Source: Marinobacter sp. AC-23 (lineage in GTDB: Bacteria; Pseudomonadota; Gammaproteobacteria; Pseudomonadales; Oleiphilaceae). Taken from it: 58,502 bases of DNA. Numbering within the stretch: position 1 is the first letter of the stretch; every line of letters begins with the position of its first letter. Below, in pieces: positions 1 to 9,883 of the stretch. Under the pieces are notes generated by a model. It made no database searches. It was not told the origin of the DNA and saw nothing but the letters and a program-made list of their open reading frames with translations. The DNA is taken from contig NZ_MBPP01000028.1 of the NCBI RefSeq assembly GCF_001858325.1, forward strand, positions 1 to 58,502, in the 5' to 3' direction. Made by a program: the position numbers and the translations under genes.

Positions 1-260
1 GTTGCTCCAGCGGGTATAAACACGTCGACTCGTACATGGCCGTCGGTGCGCAGCGCGTAGGGGATGCCGAGTAGAAATACCACCGAATACAGGTGCCATT
101 CCATCTCCTGCATACCGATGGATACTTCGTTAAACGCATAACGGGCAACAACGTCGTAAAAAACATTGCCTGCCATCAGCAACATCGCGACACAGGCAAC
201 CCAGCCGCAAACCATGGATAAGCGGGCAAGGCCCTCATCCAGCTTTATGATCCACTGCAT
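1..260 (-). CDS. TRAP transporter small permease (DctQ family), partial
   Basis: Only the N-terminal 86 residues lie in the window; the gene runs off the left edge. Reading from the ATG at 258-260, the protein starts MQWIIKLDEGLARLSMVCGW, followed by a hydrophobic helix, then the FNEVSIGMQEMEWHLYSVVFLLG segment in pieces and a GHVRVDVF motif. This is the usual layout of DctQ small membrane subunits, which pair with the large DctM permease to import organic acids using a sodium gradient. It follows the periplasmic binding protein gene on the same strand, as expected for a TRAP operon. The large subunit is presumably just outside the window. Confidence 0.8.
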   Translation of the reverse strand, partial: MQWIIKLDEGLARLSMVCGWVACVAMLLMAGNVFYDVVARYAFNEVSIGMQEMEWHLYSVVFLLGIPYALRTDGHVRVDVFIPAGA

Positions 261-306
261 TCACATTCCTCCGCCACGGGGCTGGCGTTTCTGCTATTGC
301 TATAAA

Positions 307-342
307 CAACAAAACCGGAATCACCCTTCAGAGCGATCCCGG
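307..342 (-). terminator. Intercistronic hairpin between dctP and dctQ
   Basis: An imperfect inverted repeat (CCGGaATC with GATcCCGG, one mismatch) is followed in the minus direction by TTTTG. It sits between the binding-protein gene and the permease gene. It may be a partial terminator or a 3' stabiliser that keeps the binding protein more abundant than the membrane subunits. The pairing is weak. Confidence 0.35.
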
Positions 343-361
343 CTCCATTACTGCCTGTATC

Positions 362-1438
362 TTACTCGACTGTGCCCATGGTGTTTAGGTATGCACGCTC
401 AGAAATATCGGTATAAGCGCGGCTTTGCTCCATATACTCTTCTTGGGATTTTATGATTCTGGCTGCCTGTTCGTTGCTCTCAGAAGCTTCTTTGAGGAGC
501 TTTTTGTTGGCATCGTACATGGCCTGGAAAATGTCCTGAGGGAACTGCTTAATCTGCACGTTCGGGTAGTCTTTCTTGATGTTGGCCCAGGCTTCTGCGT
601 TGGCGTGCTGAGAGAGTACCAGCATGTCGTAAGAGGCAGTGCGCATGGCAACCCGCATAATTTCCTGTAAGTCTGCTGGCAGCTTTTCCCAGACCTTCGT
701 GTTTATCAGGAATTGCAGTTCAGTGGCAGGTTCGTGCCAGCCAGTGTAGTAGTAATCGGCAATTTGCTGAAAGCCAAGGCGCAAATCCAGGGCCGGGCCA
801 ACCCACTCAACTGCGTCGATGGTGTTGCGCTCAAGCGCGGTGTACAGCTCGCCAGGTGCAATGTTGGTTGGGTTAACGCCCACTTCAGCAAAGACTTCAC
901 CGGCAAAGCCCGGAATACGCATTTTCAGACCTTTAAGGTCATCCAGTGATTTAATTTCCTCACGAAACCAACCGCCCATTTGAACGCCGGTGTTACCACC
1001 CGGGAACGACAACATGTTGTGTGGTTCGTACACTTCTTGCATCAGCTCCATACCACCGCCGTGGTAAAACCAGGCCCACTGTTCAACAGCGTCCATGCCG
1101 AAGGGCATGCTGGTGAAAAACAGGGTTTCAGGCACTTTGCCTTTCCAGTAGTAGGAAGCGGAGTGGCCCATGTCGTACTGGCCAGCTTTAACCATATCAA
1201 ACACGCCCAGAGGAGCCTTGTGCTTGTTGGCAGAATCGATACGGATCTTCAGGCGCCCGTTAGACATTTTCTCGACAGATTTGGCGAAATTCTTGGTAGT
1301 GTCGCCAAAAATCGGGAAGTTCGGGCCCCAGGTTTCTGCCAGCTTTAGGGTAAATGTATCCTGGGCCAGCGCCTGGGTAGAGGCAAAGGTTGCTGCGACA
1401 GCGAGTACCGCCGCGGAGAGAACGGAACGGATCTTCAT
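362..1438 (-). CDS. TRAP transporter periplasmic substrate-binding protein (DctP/TakP-like)
   Basis: The 358-residue length is usual for TRAP binding proteins. Residues 1-25 form a Sec signal peptide ending TQALA. The mature protein has the LAETWGPNFP start, the KMRIPG segment whose Arg174 normally binds the substrate carboxylate, and the DAVEWVGP motif at 209-215 seen in 2-oxoacid/monocarboxylate binders such as TakP. It should capture an organic acid in the periplasm and hand it to the DctQM permease encoded next on the same strand. The exact substrate cannot be read from the sequence. The ATG has AAAGGA about 11 bases upstream. Confidence 0.88.
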   Translation of the reverse strand: MKIRSVLSAAVLAVAATFASTQALAQDTFTLKLAETWGPNFPIFGDTTKNFAKSVEKMSNGRLKIRIDSANKHKAPLGVFDMVKAGQYDMGHSASYYWKGKVPETLFFTSMPFGMDAVEQWAWFYHGGGMELMQEVYEPHNMLSFPGGNTGVQMGGWFREEIKSLDDLKGLKMRIPGFAGEVFAEVGVNPTNIAPGELYTALERNTIDAVEWVGPALDLRLGFQQIADYYYTGWHEPATELQFLINTKVWEKLPADLQEIMRVAMRTASYDMLVLSQHANAEAWANIKKDYPNVQIKQFPQDIFQAMYDANKKLLKEASESNEQAARIIKSQEEYMEQSRAYTDISERAYLNTMGTVE

Positions 1439-1577
1439 TGCTCTTGTGTCCTTTTGTCATTTTTGTGGATCGAGCTTTAGCTTTCTTTGAGAAGCCTTAC
1501 AACTATTTCACATTATCAAGTATTGGGAGGCAGCGAAATGAAAAATGCCTCGGGTGCGACATAGGTCGTAGTTGTTG

Positions 1578-2036
1578 TCACATGTCCCACATCCGGCCAA
1601 CCTGGCTGGACAACTGCATGGCTTCATGTTGCTCAAGTGCCAGCAGATCTTCCAGCAGTGATTTGGCACCTTCGATCTCAGCTTTGCCGATCAGAGAATC
1701 GTACAATTCCATAATCTGGTCGTGGAAAGCAAAGATTTCCCGGGCGATGTCATCGAAACCAAGTGTTGCGAGTCGTCCATCGCACATCCGATCCAGAGTG
1801 ATCGGCTCGTGGTTCAGGTAATCGTAAAGACGGGTATGCAGAACGTTTTGTTCGGCTTGCTTTTGGAACTCACTCACGGCTTTTGCGAGTTTAGATTCGT
1901 GGCCTGCCACGTAATCCAGCAAAGCGCTGGCCCGCTCATTGCTATGTCGCTGGGCAAACTCCTGTAGGCATTCTGCCAACTTGGAATGCAATTGGCGGGT
2001 CCAGTCAATTAAATCTTCGAAGGTTTTTATGTCCAT
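1578..2036 (-). CDS. Small all-helical, ferritin-like conserved protein
   Basis: A 152-residue soluble protein predicted to be almost entirely helical. His and Glu residues are scattered in amphipathic stretches (RQLHSKLAECLQEF, GHESKLAKAVSEFQ, EIFAFHDQIMELYDSL, LALEQHEAMQL). The fold looks like a rubrerythrin/ferritin-like four-helix bundle, but I do not recognise the family and cannot confirm metal ligands. The in-frame TTG at 2042 is an unlikely start; the ATG at 2034-2036 has GGAG seven bases upstream. It stands alone, transcribed toward dctP but 139 bases from it. Confidence 0.6.
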   Translation of the reverse strand: MDIKTFEDLIDWTRQLHSKLAECLQEFAQRHSNERASALLDYVAGHESKLAKAVSEFQKQAEQNVLHTRLYDYLNHEPITLDRMCDGRLATLGFDDIAREIFAFHDQIMELYDSLIGKAEIEGAKSLLEDLLALEQHEAMQLSSQVGRMWDM

Positions 2037-2082
2037 AACCAAACTCCGTCAATGGGCGGTCTATTCTTTTGAGTGATCAAGC

Positions 2083-3148
2083 TTAAGGCAAGTCAGTAAC
2101 CTTTGCCGGGGCTTTGAATGACTGAGCAGTTTCCGCGCGACTTCGCCAGGCTCGGAATCGTCGTTGTGCTGGTTTCTCGACGCTGTAGTGAATCAGTGAC
2201 GCAAGGAGAAGTGCTGTGACAGTAGCTAAACTGACCCCCAGCCACCCTGGAAGGCCTGCGTTGTAGCTTAGGGTAATCACGCCATAGCCAATGTTTTGGT
2301 GTACCAGGTACAGGCTGTAGGAAAGACTGCCCAGCCACAGCATGGGTTTGTTGGCGAGCAGTTCAGATGCCCCGAAACAGCCAGTGCAAACGTTCCGAAG
2401 CAACCGAGCACAAACAGGCTGTATGGCAGTTTGTAAGCAAACAGGCCATGGCAAACAGCCAGTGCAAGTAATGCCGCATCTGCAGCCGCCGGGCGACCAT
2501 ATTGGTAAATGCGGAAAATCAGCATACCCCCAATAAATAACGGGGCGTATTTCACGAACATCAAGTCTTTGACCAGGAATTCCATGCTCTCGGGAATGTG
2601 TTTCCACCAGATGACGCCGGCGTAGCTCACCAGCATCCATAGCCAGAAGGCTATCCGTAATCGTGACCAGTCGCGCAGGCTGTAAAACAGCAACGCCATC
2701 CAGCTGTAAAATGTCACCTCTATCACGAGACTCCAGTAAGCCCCGTCTACGTGTTCGGCACCCAGATACTCATGCAGCAAGGTTGCGTTAAGCAGGGCGG
2801 TCTCTAAGCTGACTGCGCGACTTTCGGGGCCGAAGAGGTGCACGGAAATAAAGGTGAGTGCAATGCCAGCCAGAGTGCCGGCATGAGACGAATCCCTCTG
2901 GCTAGCCCAAACCAGACCGCATTGCGGGTACGCTCAAGGGTCATAAAGATGACAAAACCGCTGAGAATGAAAAACAGGTGAACCCCGTAACGGCCGAACA
3001 ATAGAGTGTCTGTTAGCAGTTGCGGGATTTCAAACTCGTGGCCGAAGAGCTTGTCGTAATAGGGCAGATAATGAAAAAGCACCACCCCCAGAGCTGCGAG
3101 GCCTCGCAATGCATCAAGACTGCCCAGTCGGGCCTGGGAAGGGTTCAT
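2083..3148 (-). pseudogene. Acyltransferase 3 (OafA/YrhL-like) family, two frameshifts
   Basis: The pieces add up to about 355 residues of an integral membrane O-acyltransferase. The N-terminus has the family signature LGSLDALRGLAALGVVLFHY and FFILSGFVIF; later parts have WSLVIEVTFYSW and SYSLYLVHQ. Such enzymes acetylate surface polysaccharides or lipids. The frame breaks twice: near 2865 (GGCATT, one base short of a continuous frame) and at the four-C run 2370-2373 (one C short). Restoring one base at each point gives an uninterrupted family protein, so sequencing error is as likely as real decay. I start at the ATG at 3146-3148, which has GGAAA upstream, and not at the in-frame codons before it. 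Confidence 0.75.
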
Positions 3149-3275
3149 AATAGTTTCCGTCGGAATTTTTTCTATAGTAGCGTGCTTTGGCGCCGGGCAA
3201 TACAGATGGGATATACCGTTCCCTTGCTGCAGGTATACCATGTGGTAATACACGGGTTGCCACAGGGAGAGCGCC

Positions 3276-4343
3276 ATGAGCACAACGTTGGGGATTATTG
3301 AGGGCTTCTACGGGCCGGTATGGAACTGGCAGGAGCGGCAACAACTTGTGCGTGCACTGGCGCCACACGGTTACGGGTTTTATCTTTATGCACCTAAAGC
3401 TGATGCTTTTCTGCGCCGGCGCTGGCAGGAGCCGCATCCACCCGCAATGGCTGCAGAGCTGGCAGACTTTGGCAGACTTTGTCGCAAGCAAGGGTTGCGG
3501 TTCGGTATCGGCCTGAGCCCTTTCGAAATTTTTAACTGTTTTGACGATGCCGCCCGTACCGCTCTTGCTGCGAAGCTTGAGTTACTTGATCGTATTGGAA
3601 TCGATGAGCTGGCCATTCTGTTCGACGACATGCATGCCGATACCCCTGCGCTTGCGCAAACCCAGGCGGATATTATGCACTGGATCCGCGAGCGCACCCA
3701 GGTTCGCTATCTTTCCATATGCCCCAGTTACTATTCTGATGATCCGGTGCTGGATCGGGTATTCGGTGAACGACCTGCTGGCTATCTGGAGACCCTTGGT
3801 CGCCTGCTGGACCATGACATTCAGGTATTTTGGACAGGGGAGGAAGTATGCTCCAGAGAGATTTCTCCCGGGCACCTAAAGCGTGTGACTGACCAGCTTG
3901 GGCGCAAACCGGTGCTTTGGGACAATTACCCGGTGAACGACGGCGACCGCATGTCTCGACACTTGCATCTGCGGGCATTTACCGGCCGTCCGGCGGCTAA
4001 CGGCGCCTATCTGTCGGGCCATGGAATCAACCCAGCGCTGCAGCCAACATTAACCACGATTCCTGCGATAACCCTGGCTGAGTCTTATCGCCTGGGTTCT
4101 GAATACCAGTACGGCCATGCCTTCCTTAGTGCTGCGAAGGAAGTGCTTGGGCGGGAGTTGGCAGAGCAGCTCCGCGCGGACCTGCTGGTGCTTCAGGATG
4201 CAGGCCTTGGGCGCATCAGCGAGGAAAAGCGGCAAGGCCTGATGCGTACCTACGATGCTTATGATCACCCGGCAGCCAGCGAAATTCTACGCTGGCTGGA
4301 GGGTGAGTATCAGGTAACCGACGAGATGGTTCAGACCCAATAG
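3276..4343 (+). CDS. GH84-family beta-N-acetylglucosaminidase domain protein
   Basis: A 355-residue cytoplasmic protein (no signal peptide) that is essentially one GH84 catalytic TIM barrel. It opens with LGIIEGFYGPVW, the family hallmark, and has YAPKAD at 38-43. The catalytic acid pair Asp117-Asp118 sits in AILFDDMH, and LWDNYPVND marks the end of the active site. GH84 enzymes remove N-acetylglucosamine by substrate-assisted catalysis using two adjacent aspartates. Here the natural substrate is unknown; cell-wall or chitin-derived GlcNAc conjugates are plausible. AGGGAG lies just before the ATG. It is transcribed divergently from the acyltransferase gene. Confidence 0.85.
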   Translation: MSTTLGIIEGFYGPVWNWQERQQLVRALAPHGYGFYLYAPKADAFLRRRWQEPHPPAMAAELADFGRLCRKQGLRFGIGLSPFEIFNCFDDAARTALAAKLELLDRIGIDELAILFDDMHADTPALAQTQADIMHWIRERTQVRYLSICPSYYSDDPVLDRVFGERPAGYLETLGRLLDHDIQVFWTGEEVCSREISPGHLKRVTDQLGRKPVLWDNYPVNDGDRMSRHLHLRAFTGRPAANGAYLSGHGINPALQPTLTTIPAITLAESYRLGSEYQYGHAFLSAAKEVLGRELAEQLRADLLVLQDAGLGRISEEKRQGLMRTYDAYDHPAASEILRWLEGEYQVTDEMVQTQ

Positions 4344-4364
4344 GTGGGTGGTCTTTTAAGGTTG

Positions 4365-5075
4365 TTACCGCAAATAATACTCAACGGTAGAAACCACCCG
4401 CACGGTTTTCATTGGTTGCTGCTGCTCGGAAACCCCCGGGGCCTGATCCCGCGCAAGTATCTGGAACACGCCCTGGTTGGCCCGGCGCAGGTCGCCCAGT
4501 TCGGTTTTGGCGTCCTCGGCAAATTGGCTGGCTGACTTACGGGCGGAGGCCGTTGCTTCGGCAATCATATCTGGCTTGATTTCATTCAGGCCGTTAAACA
4601 GGTAAGTAGGCCCGCTTGGGCCATAGTCGGATGACAACACTACGCCAGAATCAACCAGCTCACTGACAGCCTGTGCGGCTTGGCGGATTTTTTCTATGTT
4701 GTCGCTGCGCACCATCAGGGTCTGGCTGATAATGAATTTCTGTTTGCCGTTGTCGTCCTGGTACGGATTAGCCCGGGTGTCCGTAACATCCAGCCGTTGA
4801 AGTTCTACTGCTCCGTCGTTGATGGCCTGTAGCTTCAGGAACGCCATGATGGCATCGCGACTGCTGTTGGCTTTTTCCTGCGCCTCGCCAAGACTATTGC
4901 CTGTGGCTACAAAGCGGATTGGCCATAGGGCAAGGTCTGCTGTGACTTCCCGTTCTGCCACGCCTTTCACCGTAACGTAGCGGTCGCCGGTTCGCAGGTC
5001 GGTTAGGCCGTCGCCGATAAACGATGCGGAGATAATGGCGCTGATGCCCAGAATAAGGGCAGCAATGATTTTCAT
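4365..5075 (-). CDS. SIMPL domain (DUF541) protein
   Basis: A 236-residue protein with one N-terminal membrane anchor or signal sequence (residues 3-21) and a periplasmic SIMPL domain. Typical segments are YVTVKGVAEREVTADLA, the ISQTLMVRSDNIEKIR stretch and the repeated Ser/Ala-rich ATASARKSASQFAEDA helix. The biochemical role of bacterial SIMPL proteins is not settled. The start overlaps the stop of the upstream chaN-like gene by four bases (ATGA), so the two are translationally coupled. Convergent with the GH84 gene, 22 bases apart. Confidence 0.85.
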   Translation of the reverse strand: MKIIAALILGISAIISASFIGDGLTDLRTGDRYVTVKGVAEREVTADLALWPIRFVATGNSLGEAQEKANSSRDAIMAFLKLQAINDGAVELQRLDVTDTRANPYQDDNGKQKFIISQTLMVRSDNIEKIRQAAQAVSELVDSGVVLSSDYGPSGPTYLFNGLNEIKPDMIAEATASARKSASQFAEDAKTELGDLRRANQGVFQILARDQAPGVSEQQQPMKTVRVVSTVEYYLR

Positions 5076-6090
5076 GGAGAATCTCCTTGGCAGGTATTTT
5101 TAGCGGGCCGGCGGAACCTGGCCGACATGGCCTCTTGTTCGCGCTCGGCGTTGCGGAACGCGTCCGGTAGAGGCTGAATAAAGTAGAGATAATCGCCCTT
5201 ATGGCGGCTGCTATGCAAGGGCGCTTCGTTTGTGTTTACGGGCCAGGCTACTGGGGAAATCACTGCAACCGAAATGCCCGGAGCCCGTTGCTTGAGCAGT
5301 GCAACGGTTCCCAGATGCTCTTCACTGTGGAATGTGCCGGTGGTGTGGACAATCTGGCGCCAGGGTGTGCTGCACGGGCGGCCAGTATGCGGTTTGCCAT
5401 GGTGTTGTCCCGCAGCAGTTGGGCTCGATAGGTGTTGTTCATGCGCTCGCGCATGGTTTCATTTGCTGCGCTGTGGCTGTCGGCAATAACGACATCGAAC
5501 TTTTCGCGGTATGCAGGAGTGTCCATAAACGGATTATCTGGTAATTGTGCCCGATCATTAGCCTGTAGCTTGTTCAGGTAATCCGGCCCTGTCCGGCCGA
5601 CGCAACGTACAACCGACGCAGGTGCGTTGGCCGCGATCACAGGCAAGCCGTGCTGGCGTGCAAACTCCATCAGCGGGCGGTAGGACGCGCGGTAATTGTC
5701 CCAGGCGCCACTGTCTTCAATCATTTCAGTCTCGCCGGTTTTGCCGCTCAAGTAGGCATCCACTGCGGCTTGGTTATCCAGATTGAATTGCTCCATAGAC
5801 AGCACTTGGCGCGGGTCCTGTCGGTAAAGGGCAGCCTGAAGCTTCGATTGTAGAAGGTGAGAGGCTTGGTGGCCATGGAGTTCACCAATGAACACCACGT
5901 CAGTGTGCGCAAGCTTTTGAGCGAGTGCCTTTACGCTTAACCCGGTGCCGCTAGCTGCGTTAACCAAGCGAGCCTCGTAAAGGGTTTGGGGGCGTGTGTC
6001 GGCGCTGCTTTTGTTTGGATGGTTCGTGGCTGCACAACCGGCCAGGTTGCCAGTTAGCAAAATGAGCACGGCGATGAATAATTTTTTCAT
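5072..6090 (-). pseudogene. ChaN-family lipoprotein, one frameshift
   Basis: The N-terminal 250 residues have a lipoprotein signal peptide with lipobox LAGC (Cys19), then DVVFIGELHGHQASH and the VIAANAP and DVVIADSHS segments of the ChaN domain, a putative heme-binding, periplasm-facing lipoprotein. After AHPGA the frame is lost at the GG pair 5356-5357. Adding one base there continues as QIVHTTGTFHSEEHLGTVA in the next frame and runs to the stop at 5072, completing the domain. The break is therefore a single-base indel, possibly a sequencing error. Overlaps the SIMPL gene by ATGA. Confidence 0.8.
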
Positions 6091-6152
6091 GGCAAAATTA
6101 TATATGATGTAAGGCCTCGCTACCTGTATGTGTTCCTAAACACGAGGCCAGT

Positions 6153-7922
6153 ATGCCCCACCGCGCTCACCTTTTTTCACTCCGGCTCGCCCATGCCTTC
6201 CGGGAAGCCTGTATTGATCAGCCGTATAGCAGCCGCCGATTCCTGCGCGATCTTATGGCGGGCGTTACGGTGGGCATTATTGCAATACCGCTGGCCATGG
6301 CGCTGGCTATCGCAAGCGGCGTAGCGCCTCAATACGGACTTTATACCGCGTTTATTGGCGGTTTCATTATTGCCCTGACAGGCGGTAGCCGTTTTAGTGT
6401 TTCGGGCCCCACGGCGGCTTTTGTGGTTATTCTTTATCCTATTGCCCAGGCCTATGGCCTGGGCGGTCTGTTGCTCGCCACCCTGATGTCCGGTGTTCTG
6501 CTGGTGATCATGGCGCTCATGCGGTTAGGCCGTTTTATCGAATACATTCCGGAATCCGTTACGCTTGGGTTTACCGGTGGAATTGCCGTGGTGATCGCCA
6601 CATTACAGATAAAAGACTTTTTTGGTCTGGCTGTGCCGACCATGCCGGAACACTACTGGGACAAATTGGCAGTGCTGGCACAGAGTTTTCCTGCGCTGGA
6701 TGGCATGAGCGCCTTGGTTGCCGTGGTTACGCTTGCGGTTATGCTGCTTTGGCCGCGTCTGAAAACTCCGATTCCGCCGCATTTACCAGCAGTGGTTATT
6801 GGCAGCCTGCTGGCGGTATGGCTGAACGCGAATGGCGCCACGGTTGATACTATAGGGTCGCGCTTTAGTTATCTGCTGCCGGGTGGTGGCACGGGCGCTG
6901 GTATTCCGCCTGTTCTGCCGGAGTTTGCCTGGCCCTGGCAGCAAGCGGACGCCAGCGGTCTGGCCATCGGGCTGTCCTGGAATATGGTGCGCGAGTTGCT
7001 GCCCGCAGCGTTCGCCATAGCTATGCTTGGCGCTATTGAGTCCCTACTGTGCGCCGTGGTGCTTGATGGCATGACCGGAAAGCGCCACAGCGCCAACAGC
7101 GAACTGATGGGGCAGGGGCTTGGCAATATTATCGTGCCATTTTTTGGGGGCATCACCGCAACCGCAGCCATTGCTCGCTCTGCGGCCAACTACCGTGCCG
7201 GCGCCGAATCGCCGGTTGCGGCGATGATTCATGCCGCGGTGGTTCTGCTGGCGCTGGTATCCTTGGCGGGTGTGTTGGCCTACCTGCCTATGCCAGCTAT
7301 GGCGGCCCTGCTGATTGTGGTGGCCTGGAATATGAGTGAGGCGCCAAAGGCTGTACGTTTGCTGAAGACCGCGCCGCGCAGTGACGTGTTGGTGTTCCTG
7401 ACATGCTTTTCGCTAACGGTGGCGCTGGATATGGTTATTGCCATTACCACCGGCGTGTTGCTAGCCGCTGTACTGTTTATGCGTGAAATGGCCGAAATGA
7501 CCAAGGTGACTGATATCACAAGCGGCAAACGGGTCGCGGAAGAAAACCTGCCGGTTGGCTGGCGGGTGTTCAAAATTAATGGCCCGCTGTTTTTTGCAGC
7601 GGCAGACCGTATTTTTGGTGAGCTTGCGGAGCTCTCTCGCAACGTCGACGGGTTTATCCTGTATGTAGATGGCGTTACTGTACTGGATGCGGGGGGCCTG
7701 TCCGCCCTCAACAAATTGATTGCCACTTGCCAACATGACGGTACACGAATTGTGATTGCCGATATGCAGTCCCAGCCACAGCGAACACTTGCCCGCGGTG
7801 GCCTTGGGCCGGTGGAAGGGGTGTTGCAGTTTACACCAACCCTGCGAGAGGCCTTGGCATTGCCCCTCTCATCCATGGTTCAGCACACCTCAACACTTTC
7901 AAACCTCTCCGGGCCAAATTGA
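6153..7922 (+). CDS. SulP-family anion transporter with STAS domain (DauA-like)
   Basis: A 589-residue inner-membrane protein. Residues 30-430 hold the SulP transporter core, including GVTVGIIAIPLAMALAIASG, QYGLYTAFIGG and GGSRFSVSGPTAAF. A cytoplasmic STAS domain follows at about 445-560 (INGPLFFAAADRI, ILYVDGVTVLDAGGL). This arrangement matches DauA/YchM, which imports C4-dicarboxylates such as succinate in acidic medium, though other SulP members move sulfate or bicarbonate. The stop codon overlaps the next start (TGATG), so it is probably co-translated with the ion-channel gene downstream. Confidence 0.88.
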   Translation: MPHRAHLFSLRLAHAFREACIDQPYSSRRFLRDLMAGVTVGIIAIPLAMALAIASGVAPQYGLYTAFIGGFIIALTGGSRFSVSGPTAAFVVILYPIAQAYGLGGLLLATLMSGVLLVIMALMRLGRFIEYIPESVTLGFTGGIAVVIATLQIKDFFGLAVPTMPEHYWDKLAVLAQSFPALDGMSALVAVVTLAVMLLWPRLKTPIPPHLPAVVIGSLLAVWLNANGATVDTIGSRFSYLLPGGGTGAGIPPVLPEFAWPWQQADASGLAIGLSWNMVRELLPAAFAIAMLGAIESLLCAVVLDGMTGKRHSANSELMGQGLGNIIVPFFGGITATAAIARSAANYRAGAESPVAAMIHAAVVLLALVSLAGVLAYLPMPAMAALLIVVAWNMSEAPKAVRLLKTAPRSDVLVFLTCFSLTVALDMVIAITTGVLLAAVLFMREMAEMTKVTDITSGKRVAEENLPVGWRVFKINGPLFFAAADRIFGELAELSRNVDGFILYVDGVTVLDAGGLSALNKLIATCQHDGTRIVIADMQSQPQRTLARGGLGPVEGVLQFTPTLREALALPLSSMVQHTSTLSNLSGPN

Positions 7923-9883
7923 TGAAGAAGACCGCCATGCTGCCCTTCCGGGTGGTTGACCGTGTGAAGTTTATTGTAGAGCGACAGCTGGTGAAGGGCG
8001 CAGGCTTCCAGCTGGTGGTCGTAGGTGTTTTTATCGGGCTGATTTCTCTCATCGGTGGTCTGCTGGTGGTTCCCCAGGGTGGTGAGTTTGATGACCCAGG
8101 TTCGGCGGTCTGGTGGGCTTTTTTGCGCCTGACTGACCCCGGCTATCTGGGTGACGATGTGGGTACTTGGCAGCGCTTCGTCTCGACACTGCTAACCATC
8201 AGTGGGTATGTGGTGTTTATGGGCACCCTGGTGGCCATTCTTACCCGCTGGCTGATTGCCAAAATGGCGGATCTGGAACGTGGCCTAACTCCGGTTATTC
8301 TGAAAAATCATGTGGTTGTGCTGGGATGGACAAATCAGACATTACCGCTGCTTTCGGAGTTGCTGGGCTCCTCCGGGCGTATGCGCCGGTTTCTGCAAAA
8401 ACATGATATTCAGAAGCTGAACCTGGTGGTTTTATCCGAAGAAGCGTCTGCTGCGCAGGTTCATGAGCTGCGTAATGAGCCTGGCATTGGCCGGCGCGCT
8501 CGCCAGATTATTTTGCGCTCCGGATTGGCGATTCAGCCAGAGGCCCTGCACAGGGTCGCTTGCCTGGATGCAGCGGCAGTCATTGTGCCCAGTGCAACCT
8601 ACGAGGCTGGTAGCCTGATTTCCTCCGATGTAGAAACCGTTAAAGCACTGTTGTCCATTGCAGCGCAGGCACGACAGTACCAAGCGCCCTTGCCTTATGT
8701 GGTGGCAGAGATTCAGGATATTCGCAAATTGCCGGTGGTTGAGCGGGCTTATCCCGGTGCGGTCGAAGTGGTAGCCGGCAACGCCACCATCAGCCGCCTG
8801 ATGGTGCAGAATGTGCTGCACCCGGGGTTGTCTGAGGTTTATAACGAGCTGCTCACGGCCGGTGAGGGCAATGAACTCTTTATTCGAGGTGGCGAATCCA
8901 TAGAGGGCATGACCCTGGGAGAGCTGGCTGCCGAGCGCCCGGGCGCAATTGTTCTTGGTTTGCTTCGCAAATGCGAGCAGGGCTGGGAGGTTCAGCTGGC
9001 AGCGTCATCGGCGACGCCTATAAAAATGGAAGATCGGGTTGTGATGATGGCCCGGGACTACTCCGAAACGGATGCGGATTCTAAAACCCAATCGCTGCCT
9101 CAGGTAAGCCGTGGGGAGGCCAGGCGTGTTGTGCGCGGAGAAGGGCTGGACGGGCGCCGCATTCTGTTGCTTGGCTGGAACCGCAGAGTGCCCAGCCTGA
9201 TGGCTGAGTTCGCGAGTTACGGTCCTGCGCAACCGGTGATAGATATTGTCTCGGTTGTGCCAATGCCTGAGCGCGAGCATGCGCTCAGCCGTTATGCCGT
9301 CGGAAAACCTTTGGAGAACTACAGTCACATTGAAGCAGACTATATGGTTGAGGAGGAATTGCGCCGGATCAACCCTGCTGGTTACGACACCATTATACTC
9401 CTCAGTAGCGATCGACTAGCCTCCGGTGAGGAGGCAGATGCGCGAACAATGGTTGGCTATCTCCAGCTCGAAGACATTTTGGCAGAGTCCCCAGGGCGCC
9501 CCCAGCTGATTATGGAGCTAAGCGACCCAGACAACCGCCAGCTGCTCTATGGTCATCAGAGCGAAATGCTCATCAGCCCGATGATCCTCAGCCATATTTT
9601 GGCCCAGGTCGCATTACGCCGAGAGCTTAGGGTGGTGCTGGATGAGTTATTTACCGCCGGTGGGGCGGAGATTCGATTCCAGTCGCCTGAAGATTACGTA
9701 CTGCCGGCGAGTGCAGATTTTCACGTACTGGAAAAGGTACTGGCTGCCCAGGGTGAGGTGGCTCTTGGCGTACTCCGGGCCACCGCAGATTCTCGCGGCC
9801 GGCATCTTATGATGAACCCCCCGCGCAGGCAGTACCTGGACTTGCAGCCTGGCGACCGGTTGGTAGTGCTTGGCCAGTCTTGA
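7922..9883 (+). CDS. CASTOR/POLLUX-type ion channel with RCK-like domains
   Basis: A 653-residue protein. Two membrane helices near residues 28-50 and 90-110 flank a pore-like loop (WAFLRLTDPGYLGDD). The long cytoplasmic part has two Rossmann-type NAD-binding segments (HVVVLGWTNQTLPLL near 133, RILLLGWNRRVPSLM near 410) and TrkA-C-like ends. This is the architecture of bacterial relatives of the plant CASTOR/POLLUX (DMI1) cation channels. The ion carried here is unknown. I use the ATG that overlaps the preceding stop by one base; an in-frame TTG lies just before it. Coupling to a SulP transporter suggests linked ion and anion movement. Confidence 0.8.
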   Translation: MKKTAMLPFRVVDRVKFIVERQLVKGAGFQLVVVGVFIGLISLIGGLLVVPQGGEFDDPGSAVWWAFLRLTDPGYLGDDVGTWQRFVSTLLTISGYVVFMGTLVAILTRWLIAKMADLERGLTPVILKNHVVVLGWTNQTLPLLSELLGSSGRMRRFLQKHDIQKLNLVVLSEEASAAQVHELRNEPGIGRRARQIILRSGLAIQPEALHRVACLDAAAVIVPSATYEAGSLISSDVETVKALLSIAAQARQYQAPLPYVVAEIQDIRKLPVVERAYPGAVEVVAGNATISRLMVQNVLHPGLSEVYNELLTAGEGNELFIRGGESIEGMTLGELAAERPGAIVLGLLRKCEQGWEVQLAASSATPIKMEDRVVMMARDYSETDADSKTQSLPQVSRGEARRVVRGEGLDGRRILLLGWNRRVPSLMAEFASYGPAQPVIDIVSVVPMPEREHALSRYAVGKPLENYSHIEADYMVEEELRRINPAGYDTIILLSSDRLASGEEADARTMVGYLQLEDILAESPGRPQLIMELSDPDNRQLLYGHQSEMLISPMILSHILAQVALRRELRVVLDELFTAGGAEIRFQSPEDYVLPASADFHVLEKVLAAQGEVALGVLRATADSRGRHLMMNPPRRQYLDLQPGDRLVVLGQS

